A DNA stretch of 64,000 nt, taken from positions 20,376,001 through 20,440,000 of the forward strand of contig OY754466.1 of NCBI GenBank assembly GCA_963575645.1. The letters are read 5' to 3'. The notes beneath the pieces were generated by a model, which was given only the letters and a program-made list of their open reading frames with translations, did no database searches and was not told the DNA's origin. Of this stretch, positions 47,527-58,492 are shown one piece after another. The position numbers were made by a program, and so were the translations under genes. This stretch comes from Xanthostigma xanthostigma. Taxonomy: Eukaryota > Arthropoda > Insecta > Raphidioptera > Raphidiidae. The first letter of the stretch is position 1, and every line of letters starts with the position of its first letter.

Positions 47527-48197
47527 TGGTTGTCTGTAAAGTCGGTTTACGGACGATAGTTTTACGTGATAACGTATTCCGTAATACATAACCTAAACCT
47601 CCCAAAATTTGGTTTCAATCCGCTTATCCTTGGTGTCGGAATGATAAGAAATGTCAAAAGTGACGTTTGCAACTTACAAAGTATTATGTTCTAATAATAA
47701 TTAGTTATTCCAATACTTAACTTAGAAGGCTTTGCATTTCACAATATACTAATGTCAAAAAATTGAATTAAACATTAGAAATGCAGCTGTTTTCATGTTA
47801 AGACAAGACATACGTTTGCTTCTAATTTCCATGTACGGCAAACAAAGACAACCGACCGCGTCACGCCATGCATTACACAACATTGCATTTATACAGCTAT
47901 TTTTCTATATAAATTTGTTTAAAATATTTTTCTATATAAATTTGTATAAAAAAACTGTTTAGGCAAATTCTGTTATATGAAATCTATGTAAAATGTTCTC
48001 CTCTTTCGTTTAAGACTGGTTTCAAACCGATCTGATTTAAATTGAGCGAGAAATTAGCAAAAAGCACGCACAGGGTCAGGCGGAACGTTACGCGTTAGGA
48101 ACGTTACGTTACACTTTTTCGTACATGCAGCCGGTGTTTTATCAATTTATAAGATTGGTGATTCATCAATTTATAAGACGTTATCACGTCAAAAATA
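47527..48197 (-). mobile_element. Family A element, copy A4 (~670 bp)
   Basis: Inverted relative to A3. From TTGGTTGTCTGTAAAGTCGG to the complement of TTGACGTGATAACG at 48175-48197. It lacks the 280-bp central module of A3. It is almost identical by eye to A5 (62985-63625), including 'caaccgaccgcgtc(a/g)cgcc', suggesting a recently active subfamily. It directly abuts the Penelope-like fragment. Confidence 0.8.
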
Positions 48198-48775
48198 GAG
48201 AATAGTTACTTCTTACGACAACAAGTTTATTAGTGGATGTACATTTCGAGAGCTATGCTCTCATCTTCAGCAATACACTAAACTAAGTTCATAAACAAAA
48301 ATCTTTACATTATATAGCAATTACAGGTATAAATTAAAATAATAATACAGGTACTAAAAATTAACCATTGACTTATGAAAAGTCAGGTAACGTCCATCTG
48401 GTATATCCAATATATACCTGAAACAATGTCAACCAAGCGCTGGTCCGTGTCAATGAAAATTCTGTAAAAAACAAAGGAAACAACAAAACCAAAAAACAAA
48501 AATTAACGAACTTCGGTTACAAAAGATCGAATAGTGCTGAAAAAGGTATAGGGCCATTATGAATTTAAAAGTTTCTGTGTGTCACTCTTGGCTATGTATA
48601 TACTTTCAAAACTATCCAACTGCTGTTTATTATGTACTGTTTTTAGCAAACTTAAGTTATTTATACTAATTTCATGGTTAGTTTCTAAAATATGGTTAGC
48701 TACGCTGGATTTGTCCGGTCTACAAAATTTTATATGGGAGAAGTGTTCTTTCCATCTGGTAGCTATTTGACGTCA
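48198..48775 (-). pseudogene. Penelope-like retroelement, GIY-YIG C-terminal fragment
   Basis: The minus strand is open from 48772 to a TAA at 48557 (71 codons). It reads WKEHFSHIKFCRPDKSSVA, then HILETNHEI, then LLKTVHNKQQLDSFESIYI. The R-x-K-E-H, (K/R)P-(D/E)-K-S-x-V-A-x-H-x-L-E-T-x-H and x-x-x-E-S-I-x-I pattern is the C-terminal half of the GIY-YIG endonuclease of Penelope-like elements, with the catalytic Glu expected in the ESI(Y/E)I segment. The N-terminal half, with the GIY and YIG motifs, and the reverse transcriptase are missing: a TGA sits just upstream and homology fades there. Downstream, on the same strand, is a hairpin (GAGAGC/GCTCTC, 48249-48263) preceded by CTGAAGA and followed by GAAA, as in fragments C1-C3. 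The 63-codon plus frame at 48579-48770 is its shadow. Dead 5'-truncated copy. Confidence 0.8.
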
Positions 48776-49029
48776 GACTGCATATTATTGTTCGTTTATG
48801 AATTTAACATGAGCAAATTTGAGGTATTTACGCATTATTCTTAATAAATATATTTAAAATAATTATGGCAGGAAGAAGTTTTACTTCAGTCGTGTGGTCT
48901 ACAGCACACTCGCTTTTTTTAAAGTACTGTACATTTCAAAGAGCTTCTATCCTTCAACAACGTGTGTATGATGTCTTTTAGAACAAGAAGAAGGTATAAT
49001 TGATAAGTGATGTAACAATGATAACTCAC
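48776..49029. other. Putative start of intron 1 (minus strand)
   Basis: If the exon at 49030-49142 is real, its donor GTGAGT is at 49024-49029 and this stretch opens the intron. No other feature seen. Confidence 0.3.
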
Positions 49030-49142
49030 CCATTAGCGTTCTTGGAACCGGCGGCGGCACAAGTGATTTCGTCTGACAGATTAGACACGCAGTAGAAGCG
49101 TTTCTTCCGTTTCTTAACGCACAACACTTTGCCCGAGAGCAT
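49030..49142 (-). CDS. Candidate first coding exon of an unidentified host gene
   Basis: Best host-gene candidate in the window. On the minus strand an ATG at 49142-49140 in insect-type context (CAAAATG, A at -3) opens 37 codons plus 2 bases, ending at TGG|GTGAGT, a strong splice donor. The peptide starts MLSGKVLCVKKRKKRFYC, continues VSNLSDEITCAAAGSKNAN, and is basic near residues 10-15. Codons are GC-rich and balanced, unlike the AT-rich surroundings, which supports selection on the reading frame. Upstream, a T-rich tract followed by ACAG (boundary at 49236/49237) would make an exon of 207 bp with about 94 bases of 5' UTR. Alternatively TCAGTT near 49258 could be a start site. I do not recognise the protein, and no second exon was found below it. 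It is most likely the N-terminus of a gene with a long first intron. It could also be a chance ORF. Confidence 0.5.
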
Positions 49143-51021
49143 TTTGGTTCACCGCGATCACACCGTTATATTATATCAACAGCACACAACACAACGACGT
49201 CGACGAAGCAATAAAATTGTCAGCTATAAGGCGACACTGTACATTAAAAAAAAAAAACAACTGAAATTTAAGTTTCCATTTAAATGCAAACTTCCGAAGA
49301 CATTTTTAAAGTTAGAATGGCCGACGTGGTGTCAAATTAAAGATATAAATCCGCTCTTGAGGCTTGCCAAGAGTCTTAAAAAAAGAATATTATTATTTTT
49401 TTCAAAAAAGTACGGCACAACAAAAAAACTCAACTTTTTTAATTTTTAGTCTATCTAGCTTCTAAATCAAGACAATATACAATCGGTAGAGTTTATTAAA
49501 CGTTTGGAATAGAGAACAGCAACAAGATTCCCCTTAAGATCTGACTTTATAGCTCTTTAAATGTTCGGTTATCTGGATCGATCAGTTTTTTAGATATCAA
49601 AACATTCCAAGTTATAAAGCGTAAATGTTGTGCTTTCAATATTATGTTAATTTCAAAACATAATCGACATATTTGCTACAGAAGACAACAGTAATTAATG
49701 ATAAGCATTTCCTGATAATATTTGGAACTACCTACGTTTTGCAACAAAAACAACATTGAACTGAATTTATTTTACCTGGTCAACTAAGAACGACTGAAAT
49801 ATTCTAAAAATGCATCACCTACAGAAGTTACAAAATATGTGTTATTATAAAAACGTTTGTAATAAGATAATTAACTTAACGAATGGCCATATTCACCGAA
49901 CGTAAGTATAGTTATTTATTCGGTTTATTTGTTCTTTAGGTAGCTATTCCTCTGAGTAAAATAGTGATAATTCAATTCACCAAACATAATTATGTTGACT
50001 ATTCTGTCTTACTTCGAAGGCGTAATTATTTATTTGTCTGATAAAATAATAATGGCCGCCACATAGATCATAATACCTAACTTATAAACGTGGAGTAGGT
50101 ATTATATCTACAGTTTGCTCTTGTGAATTTATTTATGTGTTGATTATTAATCTTCTGTGAAATGTATAGTTGTAAAACATTAAAGTTAGTGGAAGTTTTG
50201 TGTGCATTGGGTTAGGATAAAACATTATTATTTTTTGAAACTTTTCTTTTGACCTTTACACTAACACCATCTGTCGGATTTTTAGGTTAACGTCAAAATA
50301 TTCAACAAAAACAGCAAGGAGTATAGTGCAGTGTATATTTAAACTGACTTTAAATCTGCATGATAACGCTATCATTCTATACAATGTATTACAAATTTAC
50401 GGGCTCTGATAGTGGCCACACAGCACAGCTCAGCACTATAAGTCGGTGGCAGACATTCGTTTTATTTGAACTCACCACAAGAAAAAAAAACGATTAATGG
50501 AAACTATGTTGAAACTGTTTTTAGTTTTTCCTCAATCAGTAAGAATTAGCCATATTAACCACCCTTTAAAAATATCACCGATATCATACGATGAGACGAC
50601 TCACCAGTATTCGAACACACTTTACATTATTATTTCACACAGCAAAGCTTGTCCGTTGTCTTCGTTCATTAAACATCGCACCTTGTTTGACAACATTTTT
50701 ATGTTACTTAATTGCATGCCAACGATTCCTCGGTTCTTAGCAAATATTTGCAGATCTGAAAAAGAAGAGAACTATGTCAGATAAGTTAAAAATAGAAGCT
50801 GTATATTATACGGGAAATATTCCTTAGCTGATTGAAAAAATAGCTGGTTAAAATTTTTAATTAATTTTTAATCACAAATTTTAAAGCAGGTATTTAATTT
50901 TCTTTAAGTAAGGATTTTGTTTTTATTGGCACACCTGCAAAAGACGAAAACAATTTCAGAAGAGATGTTCTGTTAAGTCTAAGGCATTACGATATATTAA
51001 TTTAAAACTTATAAAAAGATT
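49143..51021. other. Putative 5' UTR and flank of the candidate gene
   Basis: The first 94 bases may be UTR (see the exon). A possible upstream non-coding exon on the minus strand lies at 50682-50755, bounded by a pyrimidine-rich acceptor (TTCTCTTCTTTTTCAG) and AAG|GTGCGA. This is weak. The plus-strand frames at 49129-49449 (106 codons, Lys-rich) and 50497-50784 are not recognisable. The rest is AT-rich. Confidence 0.25.
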
Positions 51022-52509
51022 ATAGTATAAGAGCCAGTGATCGGCTACCAGTATGTATTTGACCAGACCTGAATTTTTACACAGTGAGTCTCCTATACCT
51101 ACCATACATGGAGTGGGGACTCACTAAGCCCGGAGTGGCCGCCGCGGCCCGTACTCAGGTGCGACAGGTACAAAATTTGACTAATTTTCAAAGTATTTGA
51201 CCACGTCTGCCATTTGGAAATTTAATAATATATTATTATTGCTATTGAAATATTGAAAAATAACAATGGCAGACCATTATCGCGCGACAATCATCGTGGA
51301 AGACAATTTTTTAAGTACTAAAAAATATGAAATTTTGAAAGGTATATTTTTCATCACGGATTATTATTCTATTTATTATTTCAAGCAAGTTTCGTAAATA
51401 AAATTTTTTTCTAAACTTTATAGTTCCGGAAATATTTAGAAAATTAAAAAAAAATCAGCTGCTCTTTTGTCTTGTAGATCTGTCAGAAATAAACTAGTTA
51501 AGCATGCTTTGATTAATTTTTACATGACGTGGAACATATTATGTAGGTGACCAAGACGACGAATAGCAAATATCATATTGAATACCAGCCATTACCCGCG
51601 TCACCTCACGCGATATCAGAAATGTTATTTTCATTATTTTACTATATCAAATGTCAATATTTTTGAAGTTAGAATGGTCCCGTCGCCCAATTGGTTGGAA
51701 TTTTTTATTTGTACCAAAACAAAAATAAAAAATGTCAAGAGAATATAAAAAATTATTTATGCCTATAATATAAACAATATTTTTATTCTCACTTGACACT
51801 TTTTAATTTTGTTTTGGAACAAATAAAAAATTCCAACCAATTGGGCGACGGGACCATCCCAACTTCAAAAATATTGACATTTGATATAGTAAAATAAAGA
51901 AAATAACATTTCTGATATCGCGTGAGGTGACGCGGGTAATGGCTGGTATTCAATATGATATTTGCTATTCGTCGTCTTGGTCACCTACATAATATGTTCC
52001 ACGTCATGTAAAAATTAATCAAAGCATGCTTAACTAGTTTATTTCTGACAGATCTACAAGACAAAAGAGCAGCTGATTTTTTTTTAATTTTCTAAATATT
52101 TCCGGAACTATAAAGTTTAGAAAAAAATTTTATTTACGAAACTTGCTTGAAATAATAAATAGAATAATAATCCGTGATGAAAAATATACCTTTCAAAATT
52201 TCATATTTTTTAGTACTTAAAAAATTGTCTTCCACGATGATTGTCGCGCGATAATGGTCTGCCATTGTTATTTTTCAATATTTCAATAGCAATAATAATA
52301 TATTATTAAATTTCCAAATGGCAGACGTGGTCAAATACTTTGAAAATTAGTCAAATTTTGTACCTGTCGCACCTGAGTACGGGCCGCGGCGGCCACTCCG
52401 GGCTTAGTGAGTCCCCACTCCGTGTATGGTAGGTATAGGAGACTCACTGTGTAAAAATTCAGGTCTGGTCAAATACATACTGGTAGCCGATCACTGGCTC
52501 TTATACTAT
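51022..52509. mobile_element. Giant near-perfect palindrome F1 (~1488 bp)
   Basis: Left arm about 51022-51751, right arm about 51777-52509, loop about 25 bp. The arms read identically in complement over every segment I compared, with isolated differences such as 'tacatggag' against 'tacacggag'. The outer ~150 bp are GC-rich and striking ('gtggccgccgcggcccgtac', 'ctcactaagcccggagtg'). The inner part ends 'cgcccaattggttggaattt'. No coding potential. Inner-arm relatives occur at 53281-54665 and 61300-61605, so it belongs to a dispersed family. No clear target duplication was read. Confidence 0.92.
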
Positions 52510-53280
52510 TAGTATAATTCATACAAGTGATTCGACAGATGGAAAAAATGCTTTTAAAATTAATTCATCTGGATCTCAAAATGCATCCTTTCAGGTATAT
52601 GCACTAAGCAGACATTTAAAAAAAGTTAGATATCTGAATTACCCTTCGAGAAGGTTTGTGGTACAGCAATTAATTTTTTCTTAAAACTCTAAGAAAAATC
52701 CTTAATGGAACACCCTATATTTCCAAACATTAAAAATTGGTTAAATACTGAAAATATAATTCATTTCAAAATTATGAAGTTCCTAAGATTTTCGTTGTTC
52801 TGCAGCACTGCAGCGCTCATAGAGGAACCGCCACTGAGGTACAACCAGAAGACATAAGAAATGTTAAATTTTGTGTACTATCACATATTACATCATTTAA
52901 AAATGTATTTAAACAAAATTATGTTATTAAAAAAACGATTCCTAATGAAAATATTATGCGGTTGAAGAATTTTAATATTTACAAAACAAATTCACAAACA
53001 AAAATGTGATATCAATTCTGCCTAAACGTAATCATAATTATGCTAATAAAAATCTTCCGTGAAACTCATCACAAAATAATGTAATATGTATGTATTTAGG
53101 AAAAACCTTGGATGCTCGGTCAAGGTTCAAATTTCCAGCTGTGTAGTTACAAGTGCAACAGCATCACAATAGTGCTTGCACTATGCAAGCAGATTAAGTA
53201 TTTCTGCGCTCAGCAGATATTCACTGATATCGAATAGACGGTGGCGAGGCCACCGTCAGGTTTCTTGTACAGATCGAATG
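52510..53280. other. Unassigned; small perfect hairpin
   Basis: AT-rich with no gene. A 9-bp-stem hairpin GACGGTGGC-GAG-GCCACCGTC lies at 53237-53257, just outside the next element. Confidence 0.45.
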
Positions 53281-54990
53281 CAAAAAATTCCAGCCAATTG
53301 GCCGACGGGACCATTCTAACTTCATAGTATTGACATTTGACATTTGATTTAAATGGAAAATACAGCAAAGCCAGAACAATAACAAGGAGGGTGCCACAAG
53401 GAAGTATACTGGGGCCGCTACTGTTCTTGATATATATTAACGACCTACCAACAAATATACCCTGCAGATCGATTCTCTATGCAGACGATACGTCCTTTTA
53501 ATGCAGTGTCAATCATCAAAATGATGTAAATGATAAAAAAATGAAATTTTAAAAGCAGCACAGCATTGGTTTACAGCTAACGAACTACAGGTCAATGAAA
53601 CCAAAACCTTTCATCTTCTTGTTTCAAATGACTGTTCAAACGATTTTGAACATGTGAAAATATTAGGTATATACTTGGACACAAGATTGAACTGGACAAA
53701 ACATATCGATTTTGTATGTGTAAAACTTAGTAAAACACTTTATGCGCTAAGAAGAATCCGAGCATCTACGACCAATATAAGCACTACTGTCACTGCGTAT
53801 TATGGTCTTTTCCATAGTATAATGTCCTATGGTCTCATTATATGGGGCAATGTAAAATATGCAAACAAGGTCTTCATATTGCAGAAAAAGGCCATAAGAA
53901 TAATAGTCAATGCTACGAGCAGAGAACATTGTAAACCACATTTTATAAATTTAAAAATATTGTCCTTTTACTCGCTTGTTTTATACCAACAGCTGATACA
54001 TATTCACACGCATCTAAATTCATATATCACGACTGATGAAGCGCACGATTATGAAATGCGTTTTAAAAATGATATCAAAACACCTCGTCACAGGCTAAAG
54101 AAATCGAGTCAATACCTACATGCTATTCGGCAATACAATAATTTGCCACCACACATTAAAAATTTGACCGTAACCACTTTCTCGAAAAATATTAAAAAGA
54201 CTTTATTAGAGAAATGTATTTATTCATTAGAAGAGATTGTGGAGTGGAATTAATGTAAAATTGAATTATATTATTTTAATTAATTATTTTAATGAACTGA
54301 CAATGGCTCTGTAATTTTAGTTTTGTTACGTAAAGCTAATAAATCATATTCTATTCTATTCTATTCTATTCTATAATAAAGAAAATAAAATGTCTGATCT
54401 TGCGTCACGTGATGCGGGTAATGGCTAGTATTCAATATGATATTTGCTATTCGTTGCCATGGTTGCCTATATAATTATGTTCCACGTCATGTAAAAATTA
54501 ATCAAAGCATGCTTAACTAGTTTATTTCTAACAGATCCATAAAACAAAAGAAAAGTGGATTTTTTTTATTTTCAATATATTTTAGGAACTATAAAGTTTG
54601 GAAAAAAAATTTTAATGAAACTTCCTTGAAATAATAAACAGAATAATAAGCCGTTATAAAAGGTATACCATTATTATATAAAAAACACCGTTATAACATG
54701 CATTTCTTCTGCGCATGTGCTGATTTTCCCCAAAAACAATAGGGCTCTTCATATTTGCATACCAAAATTTGGTTTCAATCCGCTCATCCGTTTGACCTGT
54801 ATCGTATTCATAGTAGACAGACGCACAAAGTTTTTCCAAAAATATGTTTTTTGGATTCGGGGGACCTCGAAACGAAAAGATATTGTAACATTAAACATAC
54901 ATCGTTCTGTTCGTTTGAGAGGAATCACGACGTGTAAAATATATTCAGGAGAAATCCATATAATTACAAAAGAACTTCAATAACATTCAA
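53281..54990 (-). mobile_element. Palindrome-family copy F2, split by a LINE
   Basis: 53281-53353 ('aattccagccaattggccga', 'cgggaccattctaacttc') and 54375-54660 ('gcgggtaatggctagtattc', 'tccacgtcatgtaaaaatta', 'caaagcatgcttaactagtt') are the two parts of a sequence continuous in the right arm of F1. From 54660 on it departs from F1. It carries the CGCATG module (54680-54740, complement of 'ggggaaaatcagcacatgcg' type text), then 'ggtttcaatccgc', then the GTTTGACCTGTATCG module (54790-54880) shared with element G. Frames at 54654-54983 are by-products. Confidence 0.75.
53354..54374 (+). pseudogene. 5'-truncated non-LTR retrotransposon (CR1/Jockey-like)
   Basis: Encodes the C-terminal part of a reverse transcriptase. 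About 53370-53500 reads [20 protein letters not shown], then [10 protein letters not shown], which contains the YADD catalytic centre. A stop TAA follows, and then a shift near the A-run at 53535. From about 53546 to the stop at 54253 the frame is open: LKAAQHWFTANELQVNETKT, then VKILGIYLDTRLNWTKHI (thumb), LRRIRASTTNISTTV, LFHSIMSYGLIIWGN, and a basic tail. Endonuclease, ORF1 and the first RT motifs are missing through 5' truncation. The 3' UTR ends at 'aaagctaataaatcata' and a (TTCTA)n tail (54349-54374). It lies inside a copy of the palindrome family. One stop plus one frameshift suggests fairly recent death. The clade within the LINEs is uncertain. Confidence 0.9.
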
Positions 54991-55705
54991 AATTAAAAAT
55001 TTAATGAATTACGGTCGAATTTCGACCACTGGGCGACCACTATAGTAATAACTATAATTGTGGCTTCCCCCAATGCTAATTTGCACAGAGTTTAATGTCT
55101 GCGTAGTCTTAATCAGGAAATCTGATTATGAATTCACCGGTTATCATATATCTTTATAGCCTCTAATACTGAATACTATTACTGAGTACTAAGTATTATT
55201 TTATATTATTTATATTAATGTACGTAGAAGGCGAATTACCTTATAAAGTTAAAAATAACAATACAATAAAAGGGACGTGAGAACTGGGTAATGAGCTGAT
55301 CATACGGCATACAGCACTGCGTCAATTACAATAACAATAATTATTGTTTACCCGACCCGACTACAATTAAAATAAAATTATCTACTTAAATATAATCCTC
55401 CTACTACAGAGATACATCGTATCACCAAAATTTAATTACTAGCAGAACTGAGAAGCAATTTTAAAAATGCGTTTGCACCTCCCAGTGCTCTAAATATTTA
55501 ATTTTATATGGGTGCTAATTGGAATTCTTTGTCGGTGTTTTAATTGTTTAATTGGAATAATTTTCAAATTTCTCATTTAAACTAATTCACTGTTAATACG
55601 TTCATTTAAATATTTTTACGTAGTGTGTTTGCTCTTGAATATGGTAAAAATAAATTTCTGTAACCAAGATAGATAGATACTTAGAATGCTTTTACTGAGA
55701 CATAT
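54991..55705. other. AT-rich, no gene seen
   Basis: No repeat partner or coding signal recognised. Confidence 0.45.
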
Positions 55706-56330
55706 TATAGTCTAGTTCACATGTCCCTTTTTGATGAATTCCAGTCCTCCTTCTCCGAAAATTATATTCATGGTGTCATTCGATTCGGAATGAGATCTAT
55801 CAACTTTTTGAAAAAAATGAAGTGGGGGACGAAAAAATTGCAAAAGTTATAAACATTTTAGTTAAAAAAAGGAGAGGGATTTGGTTTTTCCTATAGAAAA
55901 CTCTTATCTCCCGGAACTCTACCACCAATATTTCTAATTTTATTTTTTTTTTCTATTTTATACCTATACCTATATAATTTTCAATATTTTTGTGTTCTTT
56001 ACCTTGTTTTATAAAAAATAGAAAAAAAAATTTTAGCCCTATTTTCACCTCTAAATTAAAATTAGAAATATTGGTGGGAGAGTTCCGGAAGATGGGATTT
56101 TTTTGTAGAGTATTTCCTGCTCTTTCAGAATATTTTTTGTGATTGCAGATAACTGCAATAGTTTTTGGGATATTCGCAAAAAACCGATCCCTCTTTTTTC
56201 TTTTAGGTATTAAAATGTTTTTTCAAAAAGTTTCTAGATGCCATTCTGAATCGAATTACTAACATAGATCATAATTTTCGGTGAAGGAGGACTGGAATTC
56301 ATCAAAAAGGAACATGTGAACTAGACTATA
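55706..56330. mobile_element. Foldback MITE family E, copy E2 (625 bp)
   Basis: TATAGTCTAGTTCACATGTC at the left and its exact complement at the right. Arms extend inward with 'ttttgatgaattccagtcct' and 'ctcccggaactctaccacca'. Sister of E1, which has slightly longer arms. The central loop is AT-rich. TA is the probable target. Confidence 0.87.
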
Positions 56331-56689
56331 AGTTACGAAAAGAAAACACATACTTTTCATTTTTTGAGCACTGGATGTTCCAAAGGTATCTTAAAGGTGC
56401 ATACCAAGAAACTTAATAGCATAAAATGTATTACTAACAATATTATTAATGGAAATACGTAAGTTGAAATTAATTTTATTTTTGTTAGTTTTGAAACAGA
56501 GGTAATAAGATTTGCTTATTAACATTGAACCAAACTGCCATTTTATCAAGAAGGGAGTAATTCTTTACCAAAAAATATTGTTGAAACGTTATCAGTACAA
56601 TCCAATTTAACAATCAGTGTTGCTTTTATTTTGTTGGTCTCAGAAAACCTAACAGATTAATAATACATGCGTCGTATATACACTCACAT

Positions 56690-57175
56690 AAATCTATACT
56701 AATACTCGTATATAAAGCCAAAGAGTTTGTTTGTTTAGTTGATTGAACGCGCCAATCTCAGGAACTACTGGTCCGAATTGAAACAATTTTTTTGTTGGAT
56801 AGTCCATTTATCGAGAAAGGCTATAAGCTATAATATAATATCTCGCTACGACCAATAGGAGCGGAGCACCAATGAAAAATGTTGCAAAAGGAAACTCAAA
56901 ATTTGTCCGTCCGACAAAAACTTTTGAACGGTAACTCGGATCATCCTGAAATTTGTACACAACATTCATCTCGGCGCGTAGCTCATGTCACTTCCCTCCA
57001 TTTATTCTTTTGCACCAGGGTGGAACCGGGCGAGATCGCTAGTGCAATATATACCTCGTGCGTAATGGTATTACGACTCGTGAGTCGCGTGACTGCTAAA
57101 ACTCGCTGGTATTCATCGAAAAATACTAGGTGTAAAATCTACTATATTATTTATATAGGTAGATGAAAGAACAAT
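56690..57175 (-). repeat. RTE-type LINE 3' region, minus strand
   Basis: On the minus strand it ends 'tttatatacgagtattagta'. Internal words 'gaacgcgccaatctcaggaa', 'ctacgaccaataggagcgga' complement the tail at 30060-30268. It also extends further 5' (56890-57130). Frame 56879-57166 is a by-product of the opposite strand. Confidence 0.65.
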
Positions 57176-57937
57176 TTTAATTTAAAAATAAGCTTTCGAC
57201 TGTACATAAAAAACACATATGGACTACAGAATATGGCAATTATATATTGGCAATTATACTTTTAATTAGTTAAAAATATAAATTACGTAACATCTATGTA
57301 AACAATAAATATTTGTACAAATACAAATTTTTAATTAATGAGCGAAAAATTAATAAAATTTTAATTACTAACATAGAGAAATACATTACAGAGTACAACA
57401 TATAGCGTAATTATTTCCTTTTTATGAATTAATTCGATACTTTTATTGATTGGTAGGCAAACTGCCGTACTTCCGATGTATAAACGTTAGTGATCTCTTC
57501 TGGTTTATTTTGGTTTAATTATTAAACCGGAAAGGGTGCAAAAATGTACACTACATTAAGGTGTTTTTTTTTTTGCTGGTAGATTTTTTTAAATATTTTT
57601 AATTAGGATTCCATTTAATAAATTAATGTTTAACGAACATATCTTTGAAAATAATGAATTCAGGGATTTAGTTCTAAGGATCTTTTTTGTGGAAACTTTA
57701 ATTCCTTACAAAATGTAGAGTAAAAATGTCGTTTTCCCATGTTAATTAAATGTGAAAGAAACTTGGTTTGCGCCGTTCACAGGTTTGAGCTAGGAAGCTG
57801 AAATTTTGGGAGAATTTTTTTAGGTCCAATACTAAAACATTGACCAATGAGACCGAAATAAAAAAAAAACTTTTTTAACAATCGTGCTTTCTTTAACTAA
57901 AAACGTCAATTTAATAAATAAACAAAAACATGTGTTT
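57176..57937. other. Unassigned AT-rich
   Basis: No gene or element end. About 57720-57850 resembles old retroelement tail text ('gagctaggaagctgaaattt'). Confidence 0.4.
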
Positions 57938-58240
57938 GTAAACAAGCTTAATAAAATAATAAAAATTGTTAATAAAAATGAACTAAAAAGTTAAAAATGA
58001 TTTTATTCAGATTAGAAATAAGTCGTTTCATACGTACTTATCACAGTCTCAACTTTTCAAATAAAAGCGAGTTCCTACACCGTCTATTTGTTCTCTCTTC
58101 TTATTAAAATGTAACACACTTTTATTTAAAAACTTGAGATTGTGATAAGTACGTATAAAACGACCTATTTCTAATCGGAAAAAAAATATTTTTAACTGTT
58201 TAGGTCATTTTTATTAACAACTAATGAAAGCTTGTTTTTA
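57938..58240. repeat. Foldback, ~115-bp arms, diverged
   Basis: Left 'aaacaagcttaataaaata', 'agattagaaataagtcgttt', 'acgtacttatcacagtctca' pairs with right 'gagattgtgataagtacgta', 'aaacgacctatttctaatcg', 'aaagcttgttttt'. About 75 bp of unpaired centre. Confidence 0.75.
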
Positions 58241-58269
58241 AAAAAAAAAGTTTAGTTATTTTTAAGTTT

Positions 58270-58470
58270 TTAGTGTGCTTTATTGAAAGTGCGATTTGCA
58301 TCCGGACGAAAGTCGGATAGGTCAGTTAATTATTATAATATTGCATTATCATCGGAACTACATACGTATGCAAAATTTCAGCTCAATCGGATGACCGGAA
58401 GTGGGTCAAATTTAACTTGCAAGATTCGATTTTAGACAGACACCGGGCCGGGTGAAATTAAGTAAAAGTC
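58270..58470 (+). repeat. Lepidopteran LINE 3' tail
   Basis: 'catcggaactacatacgtat', 'gcaaaatttcagctcaatcg', 'gaccggaagtgggtcaaatt', 'tttagacagacaccgggccg', then 'gtgaaattaagtaaaagtct'. This is the familiar end of an RTE-like element in this order. A diverged match lies at 34800-34890. Confidence 0.65.
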
Positions 58471-58492
58471 TGTAAAAAAGACAATAGGTCAT

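Noticed and set aside
48249..48263. Confident hammerhead ribozyme
   Set aside because: One extra base between the CUGAAGA-like core and stem II, and helices I and III were not established by eye; kept only as a finding to test.
48579..48770. 63-codon plus-strand hydrophobic frame
   Set aside because: Antisense of the Penelope-like GIY-YIG fragment, which has the recognisable motifs on the minus strand.
49129..49449. 106-codon plus-strand Lys-rich frame
   Set aside because: Overlaps the candidate exon on the other strand and a poly(A) run; composition is AT-driven and there is no domain.
51022..52509. Palindrome as a segmental duplication of a host gene
   Set aside because: No coding sequence in the arms, and the inner part matches dispersed copies at 53.3-54.7 and 61.3 kb.
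53747..53941. 64-codon minus-strand frame
   Set aside because: Antisense shadow of the LINE reverse-transcriptase frame.
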